Assembly: GCA_000435675.1 (NCBI GenBank)
Contig: FR895135.1
Coordinates: 56,397 to 94,227 of the forward strand
Direction: 5' to 3'
Length of the DNA: 37,831 bases
Origin: Eggerthella sp. CAG:298
Lineage (GTDB): Bacteria; Actinomycetota; Coriobacteriia; Coriobacteriales; Eggerthellaceae
A program made the translations under genes and the position numbers. This document shows, piece after piece, positions 26,853-34,836 of this stretch. The notes under the pieces are model-generated. The model saw only the letters and a program-made list of their open reading frames with translations. It made no database searches and was not told the DNA's origin. The first letter of the stretch is position 1; each line of letters starts with the position of its first letter.

Positions 26853-27749
26853 ATGGAACAGATCATCGAAGAATACTTTGCCTATCTTGCCATCGAACGC
26901 GGTTCTTCTCCGCTCACGATCGATGCCTACGCCAAGGACCTTGCAACCTATCACACCTTTCTTGAAGAGCGCGGCAAAACCGATCTTGCCCGTATAGAGC
27001 GCGATGATATCCTTGCTTTCCAAAAGAGCCAGCTCGATCAAGGCTTTGCTGTCTCGACTCTCGAACGCAGGCTTTCAGCGATAAAGGGATTGCATCGCTT
27101 CGCCCTACGCGAAGGATACGTGGATGCCGACCCGGCTCAAGCGATCCCGCTTCCCAAGAAGCCAGGCCGCCTTCCCGATGTGCTTTCGATCGATCAGGTG
27201 AACGCTCTGCTCGACAACGTTGACACTTCAACAGCAACGGGCAAACGCGATGCGACCATCCTCGAAGTGCTCTACGGATGCGGTTTGCGCGTGAGCGAGC
27301 TGGTGAACCTTGACCGAGCGAACATCCTTTCCGAAGAAGGCTTTTTGCGGGTGTTCGGCAAGGGAAGCAAGGAACGTATCGTGCCCATTTCAGGCATCGC
27401 CTTCGAACGGCTGATCGAATACTTGAACGAGGTGCGCCCCGAACTTGAAAGCACAAAAGCTCCTGCCACCACGGCGGTCTTTCTGAATGCGCGTGGCGGG
27501 CGCCTTTCGCGTCAAAGCGTGCATGCGATCGTAGCGCGCGCTGGTATGAGCATTGGCGTGAAGAACCTTCACCCTCACACGCTACGTCATTCGTTCGCAA
27601 CCCACCTGCTCGAAGGCGGCGCCGATCTGCGTTCGATCCAGGATATGCTCGGACATGCCGACATCGCCACAACGCAGATCTATACTCATGTGCAGATGTC
27701 GCATCTGAAGGAAGAATATCTCGCCGCGCACCCCCGCGCGCACGAGTAG
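26853..27749 (+). CDS. xerD: Tyrosine recombinase XerD/XerC family
   Basis: Site-specific recombinase of about 298 residues, most likely the housekeeping enzyme for chromosome dimer resolution. The N-terminal SAM-like domain (YFAYLAIERGSSPLTIDAYAKDL) is followed by the catalytic domain with Arg146 in CGLRVSEL, Lys in GKGSKER, HTLRHSFATHLL, LGHADIATTQIY and nucleophile Tyr277. I take ATG 26853 (MEQIIEEYF) as the start, not one nine codons earlier, because it aligns with normal XerD starts and the -10 spacing. No phage or integron genes lie near it. A 12-base direct repeat, CGCACGAGTAGC, covers the stop (27739-27750) and recurs at 27795-27806. Confidence 0.92.
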   Translation: MEQIIEEYFAYLAIERGSSPLTIDAYAKDLATYHTFLEERGKTDLARIERDDILAFQKSQLDQGFAVSTLERRLSAIKGLHRFALREGYVDADPAQAIPLPKKPGRLPDVLSIDQVNALLDNVDTSTATGKRDATILEVLYGCGLRVSELVNLDRANILSEEGFLRVFGKGSKERIVPISGIAFERLIEYLNEVRPELESTKAPATTAVFLNARGGRLSRQSVHAIVARAGMSIGVKNLHPHTLRHSFATHLLEGGADLRSIQDMLGHADIATTQIYTHVQMSHLKEEYLAAHPRAHE

Positions 27750-27806
27750 CCATCGCTGGCAGCTACGGCTTCGGCATGGGCACAACGCTCACCACGCACG
27801 AGTAGC
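27739..27806 (+). repeat. 12-base direct repeat at the end of xerD
   Basis: CGCACGAGTAGC at 27739-27750, including the xerD stop codon, occurs again at 27795-27806. The following seven bases also match at five positions. The second copy lies between the convergent xerD and map genes. It looks like a small duplication of the gene end. Confidence 0.5.
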
Positions 27807-27823
27807 GACCGCTCAAACGAACG

Positions 27824-28597
27824 CTATTCGACCGGACGCTTGAAATCCGGCTCGATCGTGAGCAGTCGCGGTCCCTCTTCCGTAATAGCTACCGTCTTCT
27901 CGAAATGCGCACTTGGCTTCCCGTCGCGCGTGATCACGCCCCAACCATCGGATAGCTGCTTGGTCTTACGCGTGCCCATGTTGATCATCGGCTCGATCGC
28001 CAGCACCATGCCCACTTCAAGCAACGGACCCGTATGCCTGCGCCCGTAATTCGGCACATTCGGCTCTTCGTGCATAACGCGGCCGATCCCATGCCCCACA
28101 TATTCGCGCACGACGCCATACCCCGCGTCCTCAGCGATCGCCTGAACCGCGTGCCCGATATCGCCTAGATGATTCCCCGCGCGTGCCGCATCGATGCCTG
28201 CCCACATGCTCTCTTCGGTCACCTCGAGCAAGCGCTGCTTCTTCGGCGAGATCTTTCCCACAGGGAAGGTCCAGGCATTATCGCCAACCCAGCCGCCCAC
28301 GGTAGCGCCCGTGTCGATCGAGATGATATCGCCCTCTTGCAGCACAACTGCATCGGAAGGAATACCGTGAACGATTTGCTCGTTGATCGACGCGCAGATA
28401 GAACCCGGAAATCCACCGTAGCCTTTGAATGCTGGGATGCCACCGCCCTGACGAATGGTCTCTTCAGCGATGCGATCGAGCTCGAGCGTGGTCACGCCCG
28501 GCTTTACCGCAGCACCAACCACGCGAAGCGCTCGTGCAGAGAGCTCCCCCGCTTTCGCCATCGCATCGATATCGCGCGGTGATTTCTTGATTATCAT
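27824..28597 (-). CDS. map: Methionine aminopeptidase type I
   Basis: Metal-dependent removal of the initiator Met from nascent proteins. With ATG 28597 (MIIKKSPRDIDAM) it has 257 residues, the usual type Ia length; an upstream ATG adds ten residues, but AAAGG sits nine bases before the chosen start. The five metal ligands are recognisable: SIDTGATVGGWVGDNAW (two Asp), YVGHGIGRVMHEEP (His), GMVLAIEPMI (Glu) and FEKTVAI (Glu). It converges with xerD and is divergent from the CapA-like gene. It is not next to secY/adk/infA here, so the cell may have a second map. Confidence 0.95.
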   Translation of the reverse strand: MIIKKSPRDIDAMAKAGELSARALRVVGAAVKPGVTTLELDRIAEETIRQGGGIPAFKGYGGFPGSICASINEQIVHGIPSDAVVLQEGDIISIDTGATVGGWVGDNAWTFPVGKISPKKQRLLEVTEESMWAGIDAARAGNHLGDIGHAVQAIAEDAGYGVVREYVGHGIGRVMHEEPNVPNYGRRHTGPLLEVGMVLAIEPMINMGTRKTKQLSDGWGVITRDGKPSAHFEKTVAITEEGPRLLTIEPDFKRPVE

Positions 28598-28637
28598 GCC
28601 CAAACGCCTTTCTTCCCTGGTCATCATGGCACAGTCT

Positions 28638-28666
28638 TTGTTACTATTTCCCTAGCTTACTAAGAA
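28638..28666 (+). promoter_or_regulatory. Possible promoter of the CapA-like gene
   Basis: TTGTTA (28638-28643), a 17-base spacer and TAAGAA (28661-28666) lie just before the gene. The -10 is weak and so close to the ATG (28678) that the AAGGTGG ribosome site would fall near the transcript start. A weaker call than the dcw promoter. Confidence 0.3.
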
Positions 28667-28677
28667 AAAGGTGGCAT

Positions 28678-29967
28678 ATGCCATATCAACATAATAAAAA
28701 GCAAGATAGAAAACCAACGAAGCGCACCGACCGCCCCGCACGGCGCACGGCCACACACGGCACGAAACGCGAAACCACTCGCTCGAATGCACCTCATGTG
28801 CGCGGAGCGGGCGTGAACAGCAAGGTGCACCAAGAGCAGCACCGTGTTATGCCACCAACCACTCACGCAGCTCATCCTTCATATCAGATGCGCAACTCCA
28901 AACGTCATCTACCAGTCTGGATCGCTTTCGCCCTCATCGCCCTTATCGCAGTCGCATTCGCATTCAGCTCCTGCACCTCCTGCTCCTCAGGCGAATCGAA
29001 CAACGAAGGAACGCTTGCTGCCTCGGACAAAGCTGCCTCTGAAGGCCAAACGATCACGCTTTCCTTCGCGGGCGATTGCACACTCGGCACCGACGAGGGC
29101 TTCGATCGCTCTACCAGCTTCAACGCAAAATACAACGAAGTGGGCGACCCCGCCTATTTCTTCGCGAACGTGGCTAGCATCTTCGCAGACGACGATGCCA
29201 CGATCGTGAACATGGAAGGCACTCTCACCGATTCCACTACGCGCGCCGATAAGACCTTCGCGTTCAAAGCACCGCGCGAATACGCCGAGATACTCAAGGC
29301 GGGCAACGTCGATGCCGCATCGCTCGCGAACAATCATTCGCGCGACTACGGCGACCAAAGCTACACCGACACCATCGAAGCGGTCGAGGCCGTGGGCATT
29401 CCCACCTTCGGCTACGATCGCATCGCGTATCTGGATGTGAAAGGCGTGAAGGTCGCGCTCGTCGGAACGTACGAACTTGCCGAAGGCGCTGGCATCAAGG
29501 ACGAAATGGTGAGCAACATCAACGCCGCCAAAGAAGCGGGAGCGCAGATCATCGTCGTGTTCTTTCACTGGGGAACCGAGCGCGAGACTGTGCCCGACAG
29601 CGTTCAGATGGAGCTCGGACATGCCGCCATCGATGCTGGAGCAACGCTCGTGGTCGGATCGCACCCGCATGTGATCCAAGGCATGGAGAACTACAACGGA
29701 CATACGATCGTCTATAGCTTGGGTAATTTCTGCTTTGGCGGCAACAAGAACCCCAGCGACAAGGATTGCATGATCGTTCAACAAACGTTCACGGTGCGCG
29801 GCAACGATGTCACGATCGACAACACGAACGTGATTCCCTGTTCAATCTCTTCAGTCAGCTCGCGAAACAACTACCAACCCACGCCTGCAACAGGCGATGA
29901 AAAAGAACGTATCGAGGCGAAGATCAAACGCTCAAGCGACGCTATCGCTGAGATGGCTGCCTCATGA
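28678..29967 (+). CDS. CapA/PgsA-family metallophosphatase-like protein, membrane anchored
   Basis: A 429-residue protein of the CapA family (poly-gamma-glutamate capsule biosynthesis), which has a calcineurin-like phosphoesterase fold. A basic, His/Arg/Thr-rich tail of about 80 residues precedes one hydrophobic segment (about 80-96). CTSCSSG follows, which may be a lipoprotein-like cysteine, although the long tail argues for a signal anchor. The external domain has LSFAGDCTLGTD, NMEGTLTD, SLANNHSRDYG, VFFHWGTE, VGSHPHVIQGME and YSLGNFCFGG, the standard CapA motifs. AAGGTGG precedes the ATG. No capB or capC lies nearby, so a general envelope role is as likely as capsule synthesis. Confidence 0.88.
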   Translation: MPYQHNKKQDRKPTKRTDRPARRTATHGTKRETTRSNAPHVRGAGVNSKVHQEQHRVMPPTTHAAHPSYQMRNSKRHLPVWIAFALIALIAVAFAFSSCTSCSSGESNNEGTLAASDKAASEGQTITLSFAGDCTLGTDEGFDRSTSFNAKYNEVGDPAYFFANVASIFADDDATIVNMEGTLTDSTTRADKTFAFKAPREYAEILKAGNVDAASLANNHSRDYGDQSYTDTIEAVEAVGIPTFGYDRIAYLDVKGVKVALVGTYELAEGAGIKDEMVSNINAAKEAGAQIIVVFFHWGTERETVPDSVQMELGHAAIDAGATLVVGSHPHVIQGMENYNGHTIVYSLGNFCFGGNKNPSDKDCMIVQQTFTVRGNDVTIDNTNVIPCSISSVSSRNNYQPTPATGDEKERIEAKIKRSSDAIAEMAAS

Positions 29968-30004
29968 TTTAAACGCTCGTTCCAACCAACCGAAAGGAAT
30001 TCTC

Positions 30005-30370
30005 ATGAAAATCGCAATTCCCAGCGAAAGCGACACCGGCCTCGAAAGTATGCGCAGTGGCCATTTCGGACATGCGCCTTACTTCACCATCATTACCTAT
30101 ACGGAAGATATGGATATCGCAAACGTTGACTCCATCAAAAATGTTGACCATGATGCGGTAGGATGCGGTGGCGTGATCGATTTCGTCTCTGGTCTCAATG
30201 TTGACGGAATCTTGGCATCTGGCATGGGTATACCGCCCTTCACGCGTTTCACCAATGCAGGCGTGCAGGTCTATTCAGACACGACCGAGCCGAATGTTGG
30301 CAAAGTAGCTCAAATGTTCGCTGAAGGCAAAGTTTCCCTCATGGATCCAAGCGCAGCTTGTCGCCACTAA
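30005..30370 (+). CDS. NifX/NifB C-terminal (dinitrogenase iron-molybdenum cofactor) family protein
   Basis: A 121-residue protein of the small family related to NifX and the C-terminal domain of NifB, which binds iron-sulfur or FeMo-cofactor-like clusters and is common in anaerobes without nitrogenase. MKIAIPSES, GHFGHAPYF and DHDAVGCGGVIDF mark the family. AAAGGA precedes ATG 30005; an upstream in-frame start would run into the CapA-like gene and is rejected. No nif gene is near. It converges with the crotonase gene with 12 bases between the stops. Confidence 0.85.
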   Translation: MKIAIPSESDTGLESMRSGHFGHAPYFTIITYTEDMDIANVDSIKNVDHDAVGCGGVIDFVSGLNVDGILASGMGIPPFTRFTNAGVQVYSDTTEPNVGKVAQMFAEGKVSLMDPSAACRH

Positions 30371-30382
30371 TACCCAGACGCA

Positions 30383-31177
30383 TTATTCGCCGGCAAATGC
30401 TGCGCGGCGCTTCTCGATGAAAGCGTAGACACCTTCGCGAAAATCCTGCGTTGCAGCACATTCACATTGCGTGGGCACTTCAACGGTCGTGATCCACTTG
30501 AGATACTCCGCATACTCAACGGTATAGATCTGCTTCTTGATGTTCTTGTAAGCGACCAGTGGGCCACGCACCAGCTTGCGCGCGAATTTCATCGTCTCTT
30601 CGTCCAAAATATCGGCAGGCACCATGCGCTGCACGAGACCCCAGTCGTAGAATTCCGCTACATCCACCGGGCGACCCGTTACTGCCAGATCCATCGTGCG
30701 CGCAGGGCCGATGGTCTTCGAGAGTAGATAGGTAAGACCCATATCGGGCACGAGACCGAGGTTCACGAATGCAAGGATGAACTTCGCGTTATCGGCGCAG
30801 ATCATGAAATCGCCGCTCAATGCCAAGCTCACGCCAGCTCCCGCGACCGACCCAGCAACCGAGGTGATGACGAGCTTGTCCATCTTCTTGAGCTTGTCGG
30901 TGATGATGCTGTTCTTCTCCATCATGGCTGCCATGTCCATCGGCTCGCCCGATTCGAAGACACCATGGAGCATCCCCACATCGCCACCTGCAGAGAATGA
31001 ACGCTCGAGCCCTTTGATCACGAGCACTTTCACCTCATCGTTCGTTTCCGCGTTACGTATCGCATCGAGCAATTCGGCACCCATCTGCATGTCGAGCGCA
31101 TTCAAATTCTCTTTGCACGCCATCGCGATGACCGCAATGCCCTCTTCAACGGTGTAGGTGATCTTCTGATAATCCAT
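30383..31177 (-). CDS. Enoyl-CoA hydratase/isomerase family protein, PaaG-like active site
   Basis: Crotonase-fold protein of 264 residues. The oxyanion-hole region FSAGGDVGML is normal. The two glutamates of classical enoyl-CoA hydratases are not in their places: the first reads SLALSGDF and the second lies in GLVPDMGLTYLL. The latter resembles the GLVPDSG of PaaG, where an Asp does acid-base chemistry in double-bond or ring isomerisation. An isomerase is therefore more likely than a hydratase. The start at 31177 is preferred to the adjacent ATG at 31180 because AGGG is six bases away. It is downstream of an ABC system on the same strand, with a structured gap between them. Confidence 0.85.
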   Translation of the reverse strand: MDYQKITYTVEEGIAVIAMACKENLNALDMQMGAELLDAIRNAETNDEVKVLVIKGLERSFSAGGDVGMLHGVFESGEPMDMAAMMEKNSIITDKLKKMDKLVITSVAGSVAGAGVSLALSGDFMICADNAKFILAFVNLGLVPDMGLTYLLSKTIGPARTMDLAVTGRPVDVAEFYDWGLVQRMVPADILDEETMKFARKLVRGPLVAYKNIKKQIYTVEYAEYLKWITTVEVPTQCECAATQDFREGVYAFIEKRRAAFAGE

Positions 31178-31202
31178 CATGAGCCCTTTCATAGAACAAT
31201 AG

Positions 31203-31268
31203 CGAAGCACAGCAGCGCAGGTGCGCTCGCAAAAAGCGAGATCGTTCCGTTTGCGCCACGTGCTTCGA
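31203..31268 (-). other. Nested inverted repeats between ABC permease and crotonase gene
   Basis: CGAAGCAC (31203-31210) pairs exactly with GTGCTTCG (31261-31268). Inside lie GCGC-AGGT-GCGC (31215-31226) and CTCGC-AAAAA-GCGAG (31226-31240). The two inner stems share a base, so at full length only one of them can form. The element fills the gap between the permease stop and the crotonase start and has no T-tract. It may be an mRNA-processing or attenuation structure. Confidence 0.35.
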
Positions 31269-31274
31269 TCTATT

Positions 31275-31967
31275 TTACAGTTCGCGAGCCTGATAGAGGC
31301 GTGCGGCAATGAATGCGCTCACAACATAAAGGACAACTGACACCACACAGCCCCCTATCGCGATAGCAACCGTGTGATCATTCAAGAAGGTGCGCACGGC
31401 CACCATGTCGATCCCATCTGAAACGTTTCCGATCGCAACGCTCGCAAGCACGACCACCACGACCACGAGAAGCGGCAAAAGGCGTGTTGCTTTGTTCATG
31501 CCAAAACGCATCAGAAGCGGCAGGGGGAGTGCTGCAAGCAGCAAGATGAAGACAAAGCCGGCTATGCCGCAATCGAGGATAGCGAGGGGAGACTCAGGGG
31601 CCGCGAACTCCGCACTTGTGCCGAAACCACCCCAAGCCTGAATGATCGCGATGAATACGAACGAGATCAGCCAAGCCGCAAGCATCGAGACCACCGAAAC
31701 AATGAGCATGCTCATGTAGCGCCCGTAGGCAACCTGGTGCTTGGTCAAAGGCAACGTCATACGGAAGCGCTCCCATCCGTTCATCTCGTCGTAGGCGAAG
31801 ATCGAGAAGAGATACATCAAAGGCGCCATCGTTGCCATTGCAGCCGTGCCAACGATCACCTCACCCGTACCCCATGCAAGGAACCCGCAGATCACGATGG
31901 ATATGAGCAGCAGTTGCACAAAAGCATTCTTGGAGGTGATGAGGTCTGAGAAGATCATAGCTTTCAT
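31275..31967 (-). CDS. ABC-2 type transporter permease
   Basis: A 230-residue membrane protein with six hydrophobic segments and, between the second and third, FAYDEMNGWERFRMTLPLTKHQVAYGRY, a pattern typical of ABC-2 family permeases of the YtrA/BcrB kind. Its ATG overlaps the stop of the ATP-binding subunit by four bases (ATGA), so the two form one transporter. The substrate cannot be told. The regulator upstream is of the YtrA class, whose transporters are often induced by cell-envelope antibiotics. Confidence 0.85.
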   Translation of the reverse strand: MKAMIFSDLITSKNAFVQLLLISIVICGFLAWGTGEVIVGTAAMATMAPLMYLFSIFAYDEMNGWERFRMTLPLTKHQVAYGRYMSMLIVSVVSMLAAWLISFVFIAIIQAWGGFGTSAEFAAPESPLAILDCGIAGFVFILLLAALPLPLLMRFGMNKATRLLPLLVVVVVVLASVAIGNVSDGIDMVAVRTFLNDHTVAIAIGGCVVSVVLYVVSAFIAARLYQAREL

Positions 31968-32848
31968 AGTTGCTCTCCTTTCAAGGTGAGCGTCATGTAA
32001 TCGTCAATGGTTGCGCTATCGAGCGCGATGTCCGGGAAAGCCTTCGCGAAAGCGAAGCGATCGGGCACGAGCACATCGTAGACCATGCCGCTCTTGAGCT
32101 TCCGCATACGCTCATCTTCTGCCCAGGTACTCTCCCTTATTAGCTCAAGGTCGCGCTGCCTGCAGTGCGCAACGCCCGCTACATCGCACACCTCATCCTT
32201 GGGCAGGTCGAAAACGAGTTTGCCGCCATCTATGCAGATGACCTCATCGGCGATCTTCTCAAGATCGTTCGTAATGTGCGTCGAAAGCAGGATCGCGTGA
32301 TCGTCGGTCTTCATGAAATCCCGCAGGATATCAAGCACCTCTTCGCGCGCCATCGGATCAAGACCAGCAGTTGCTTCATCCAAAACGAGCAGTTCAGGAT
32401 CGTGCGAAAGCGCGAAGGCCAACATGAGCTTCATGCCCATACCGCGCGAAAGTTCTTTCACGTTCTTCCTGGGCGCAAGCTCGAAACGCTCGCACAGCGC
32501 ACCGAAGCGCTTCGCGTCCCAATTTCGATAGGCAAAACGGCCGAGAGTTGCCACATCTTGAACCTTCAAGGTTTCAGGGAAGGCGCACGTATCGAGAACA
32601 ACGCCGATACGCTCCTTGACGCTCCCTTCCAAAAACATGCCTTTTCCGATCGGGCAACCGAACACTTCACCTTCACCCTCATCAGGTTGCAAGATGCCGA
32701 GCAGCATCTTGATCGTGGTGGTCTTTCCCGCTCCGTTCGATCCGATCAAGCCCACAACGGTGCCAGCCTCGACGGTAAGCCCGATATCTTCAAGATGGAA
32801 GCCATCGTAGCGCTTCCCTAAGTTAGTTACGTTTATCAATGCGTCCAT
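31964..32848 (-). CDS. ABC transporter ATP-binding protein
   Basis: A 294-residue cytoplasmic ATPase for the adjacent permease. Walker A is GSNGAGKTT near residues 37-45, the signature motif is a divergent LSRGMGMK, Walker B is LLVLDEATAGLDP, and the switch His is in STHI. The C-terminal part of about 80 residues is specific to this export subfamily. The start at 32848 (MDALINVTNL) has GGAGA five bases upstream; a longer frame upstream is not supported. Its start is 19 bases after the GntR-type regulator stop, so the three genes form an operon. Confidence 0.93.
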   Translation of the reverse strand: MDALINVTNLGKRYDGFHLEDIGLTVEAGTVVGLIGSNGAGKTTTIKMLLGILQPDEGEGEVFGCPIGKGMFLEGSVKERIGVVLDTCAFPETLKVQDVATLGRFAYRNWDAKRFGALCERFELAPRKNVKELSRGMGMKLMLAFALSHDPELLVLDEATAGLDPMAREEVLDILRDFMKTDDHAILLSTHITNDLEKIADEVICIDGGKLVFDLPKDEVCDVAGVAHCRQRDLELIRESTWAEDERMRKLKSGMVYDVLVPDRFAFAKAFPDIALDSATIDDYMTLTLKGEQL

Positions 32849-32867
32849 GTGAATCTCCTCGGACGAG

Positions 32868-33239
32868 CTAGTCTTCCAAGAGCAGATCGAGCATTTCGTG
32901 CAGATCATCCGCGGTAAGCCCGAGAGGTCGCGCATCTGCTATTGCGCGCTCGAGCGACTCTTCAACATGGCGAATGCGCTCCTCACGCAGCAGATCCTGA
33001 TTGCCACTGGCAACGAAGGTGCCCTTCCCCTGAACCGTGACCACGAAGCCAAGCTCCTCCAGATCGGAGTACGCGCGCTTAGTAGTGATCACGCTCACCC
33101 GCAGATCATTGGCAAGAGAGCGAATGCTTGGGAGATGCTCCCCCGCTGTTAACTCGCCGGTCATGATCGCGTCTTTGATCTGAGCCTCTATCTGCTCGTA
33201 GATCGGGACCGAACCCGAATTCGAAATAACGATCTCCAA
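32868..33239 (-). CDS. GntR family regulator, YtrA type
   Basis: A 123-residue DNA-binding repressor that controls its own ABC operon. It has the winged helix with PIYEQIEAQIKDAI, LPSIRSLANDL, TTKRAYSDLEELGFV and QGKGTFV, then a short C-terminal dimerisation helix, the size of YtrA-type proteins. I place the start at TTG 33239 (LEIVISNSGSVPIYEQ), because this matches normal YtrA starts. GAGG lies four bases upstream, which is short; an ATG at 33278 would add 13 residues of poor character. The promoter at 33330-33359 contains repeats that could be its operator. Confidence 0.88.
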   Translation of the reverse strand: MEIVISNSGSVPIYEQIEAQIKDAIMTGELTAGEHLPSIRSLANDLRVSVITTKRAYSDLEELGFVVTVQGKGTFVASGNQDLLREERIRHVEESLERAIADARPLGLTADDLHEMLDLLLED

Positions 33240-33329
33240 TTGTCCTCTTTTCCGGCAACCCTGCAGCGGCTGCCGCATCGTCTCGCACAAGCGTCCTTCC
33301 GCGAGACTGTGTGCATATGCAATATAAAC

Positions 33330-33359
33330 AGTATATACACACCTATACACAGCCGTCAA
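33330..33359 (-). promoter_or_regulatory. Promoter/operator of the YtrA-type regulator-ABC operon
   Basis: On the minus strand TTGACG (33354-33359) and TATACT (33330-33335) are separated by 18 bases; each matches consensus at five of six positions. The spacer contains TGTGTATAGGTGTGTATATAC, in which TGTGTATA occurs twice, and GTATATAC is a palindrome. A further palindrome, TGCATATGCA, lies at 33312-33321. Repeats inside a promoter are expected for YtrA-type repression. Confidence 0.6.
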
Positions 33360-33480
33360 GCTAAAACCCTTAAGGGGGCCAAAAACGGCACCGCCCTTCA
33401 AAACAAAGCGAAGGCAGAACTGCTCTCCAGTGTCTTGAAATGTCATGAACTCATTACATTATTGCCCTTCAAATGCCATC

Positions 33481-33486
33481 TATACT
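33481..33486 (+). promoter_or_regulatory. -10 element of the XRE-AbrB regulator operon
   Basis: TATACT lies about 54 bases before the start at 33540; no good -35 is visible at the right distance. The 300-base divergent gap 33240-33539 otherwise holds only the opposite promoter and its repeats. Confidence 0.4.
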
Positions 33487-33539
33487 TGGTGGTGAAAGAA
33501 GAAAAGGGGCGATACGCTATATCAGGAGGTATGAATCGT

Positions 33540-33992
33540 ATGATTTCTCAGAATATTCAAGCAGCACGAAAGGCGCTCGGACTCACCCAAGAAGACCTTG
33601 CGAATCGACTGGGCGTTGCAAGGCAAACCGTTGCCAAGTGGGAATCGGGAGAATCTCTTCCCGATCTTGAAAACGCCTATGCGCTCGCAAAGCTTTTGGG
33701 CGTTTCTGTCGACGACCTCATCGCGCATAACGAAGCAGCGACTGGCTACCCCATTCCTCCCCGCGGTAAGCATATCTTCGGCATCGTACGCATGGGGGAA
33801 CGCGGACAGATCGTCATCCCGAAGAAAGCGCGCGATATCTTCGATCTGCGCGCAGGATCCGAGCTGCTCATTTTGGGCGACGAAGCACAAGGCATCGCAC
33901 TGCAGAAGGTCGAAGATGCGGAATCCATGCTTGAAAGCTATGGGCGAATAGTGAACGAACGGAGAGCAGATGGCCCAACCATCAATTCATAG
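33540..33992 (+). CDS. XRE helix-turn-helix/AbrB fusion regulator
   Basis: A 150-residue regulator with two DNA-binding folds. Residues about 1-58 are an XRE-type helix-turn-helix (ARKALGLTQEDLANRLGVARQTVAKWESGESLPD). Residues about 75-125 are an AbrB/SpoVT swapped-hairpin motif (GIVRMGERGQIVIPKKARDIFDLRAGSELLIL). The start at 33540 is preferred over an ATG at 33531, because AGGAGG is only one base from the latter and ten from the former. Its last 23 bases overlap the ATP-binding gene, so regulator and transporter are translated together. It probably controls this operon in response to growth phase or envelope stress; that is inference. Confidence 0.88.
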   Translation: MISQNIQAARKALGLTQEDLANRLGVARQTVAKWESGESLPDLENAYALAKLLGVSVDDLIAHNEAATGYPIPPRGKHIFGIVRMGERGQIVIPKKARDIFDLRAGSELLILGDEAQGIALQKVEDAESMLESYGRIVNERRADGPTINS

Positions 33993-34836
33993 CAGTGGCT
34001 CATCCAAGCCAGAAACGCTCTTGCGCGTCGAGGACCTCGTGAAATCCTATCCTGCCTTTGAGCTGCGCGATGTTTCCTTCTCGGTCGAGGCAGGCACCAT
34101 AACGGGCTTCATCGGACGAAACGGCGCAGGGAAATCGACCACCTTGAAATGTCTTGAAGGTGCGGTGCACCCCGATGGCGGAACCATCGAATACTTCGGA
34201 AAGCCGTACCGGGGAAACGAAGACACCATCAAGGAGCAGGTTGGGTTCGAGCTCAACAGCGCAGACTTCTATCGCACCAAGCGGCTCTCGCTCATTGCAA
34301 GCATCACGAGCAACTTCTATGCGAATTGGAGCGACGATGCATATGCTCGCTACTGCAAGCTCTTCAACCTCGATCAGAAGAAGCGCATCATGAATCTGTC
34401 CCAAGGCATGCGGGTCAAGTTCGCACTCGCGCTCGCTCTCTCTCACAATGCAAAGCTGCTCATCCTCGATGAACCAACCAGCGGGCTCGACCCTGCTTCG
34501 CGCGAAGAAGTGCTGGATATCCTTCTCAAGCTGGCCAGAAACGAGAACGTAGGCGTGCTGTTCTCCACGCACATAACCTCCGACCTCGAAAAATGCGCGT
34601 CCAATATCCTCTATATCGACAACGGGAACATCATCGGCAAAGGGAGCCTTTCCGAATTCAAGGACCACTATCGCGTGGCACCGCTCGATGCCGCGAAACG
34701 CGCCGAAGCACCGATCTACGGAATACGCGAAACCGCTAATGGGAAGAGCGCCCTTGTCCCTGCCCGATCAGGCATCGGTGAACCTGCAACGCTCGACGAT
34801 ATCATGACCCACGCGGCACGAAAGGCAACGCTATGA
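33970..34836 (+). CDS. ABC transporter ATP-binding protein (second system)
   Basis: A 288-residue ATPase paired with the next gene. Walker A is GRNGAGKST (about residues 49-57), the signature motif LSQGMRVK, Walker B LLILDEPTSGLDP and the switch His in STHIT. The protein is about the same size as the ATPase at 31964-32848 and shares its pattern, including LSxGM in place of LSGGQ, so the two systems look paralogous. GGAGA precedes the ATG, which lies inside the end of the XRE-AbrB gene. The stop overlaps the permease start by four bases. Confidence 0.93.
   Translation: MAQPSIHSSGSSKPETLLRVEDLVKSYPAFELRDVSFSVEAGTITGFIGRNGAGKSTTLKCLEGAVHPDGGTIEYFGKPYRGNEDTIKEQVGFELNSADFYRTKRLSLIASITSNFYANWSDDAYARYCKLFNLDQKKRIMNLSQGMRVKFALALALSHNAKLLILDEPTSGLDPASREEVLDILLKLARNENVGVLFSTHITSDLEKCASNILYIDNGNIIGKGSLSEFKDHYRVAPLDAAKRAEAPIYGIRETANGKSALVPARSGIGEPATLDDIMTHAARKATL

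Noticed and set aside
26853..27749. xerD as the integrase of a mobile element
   Set aside because: No attachment repeats, tRNA, phage or transfer genes lie near; the protein has the length and motifs of housekeeping XerD.
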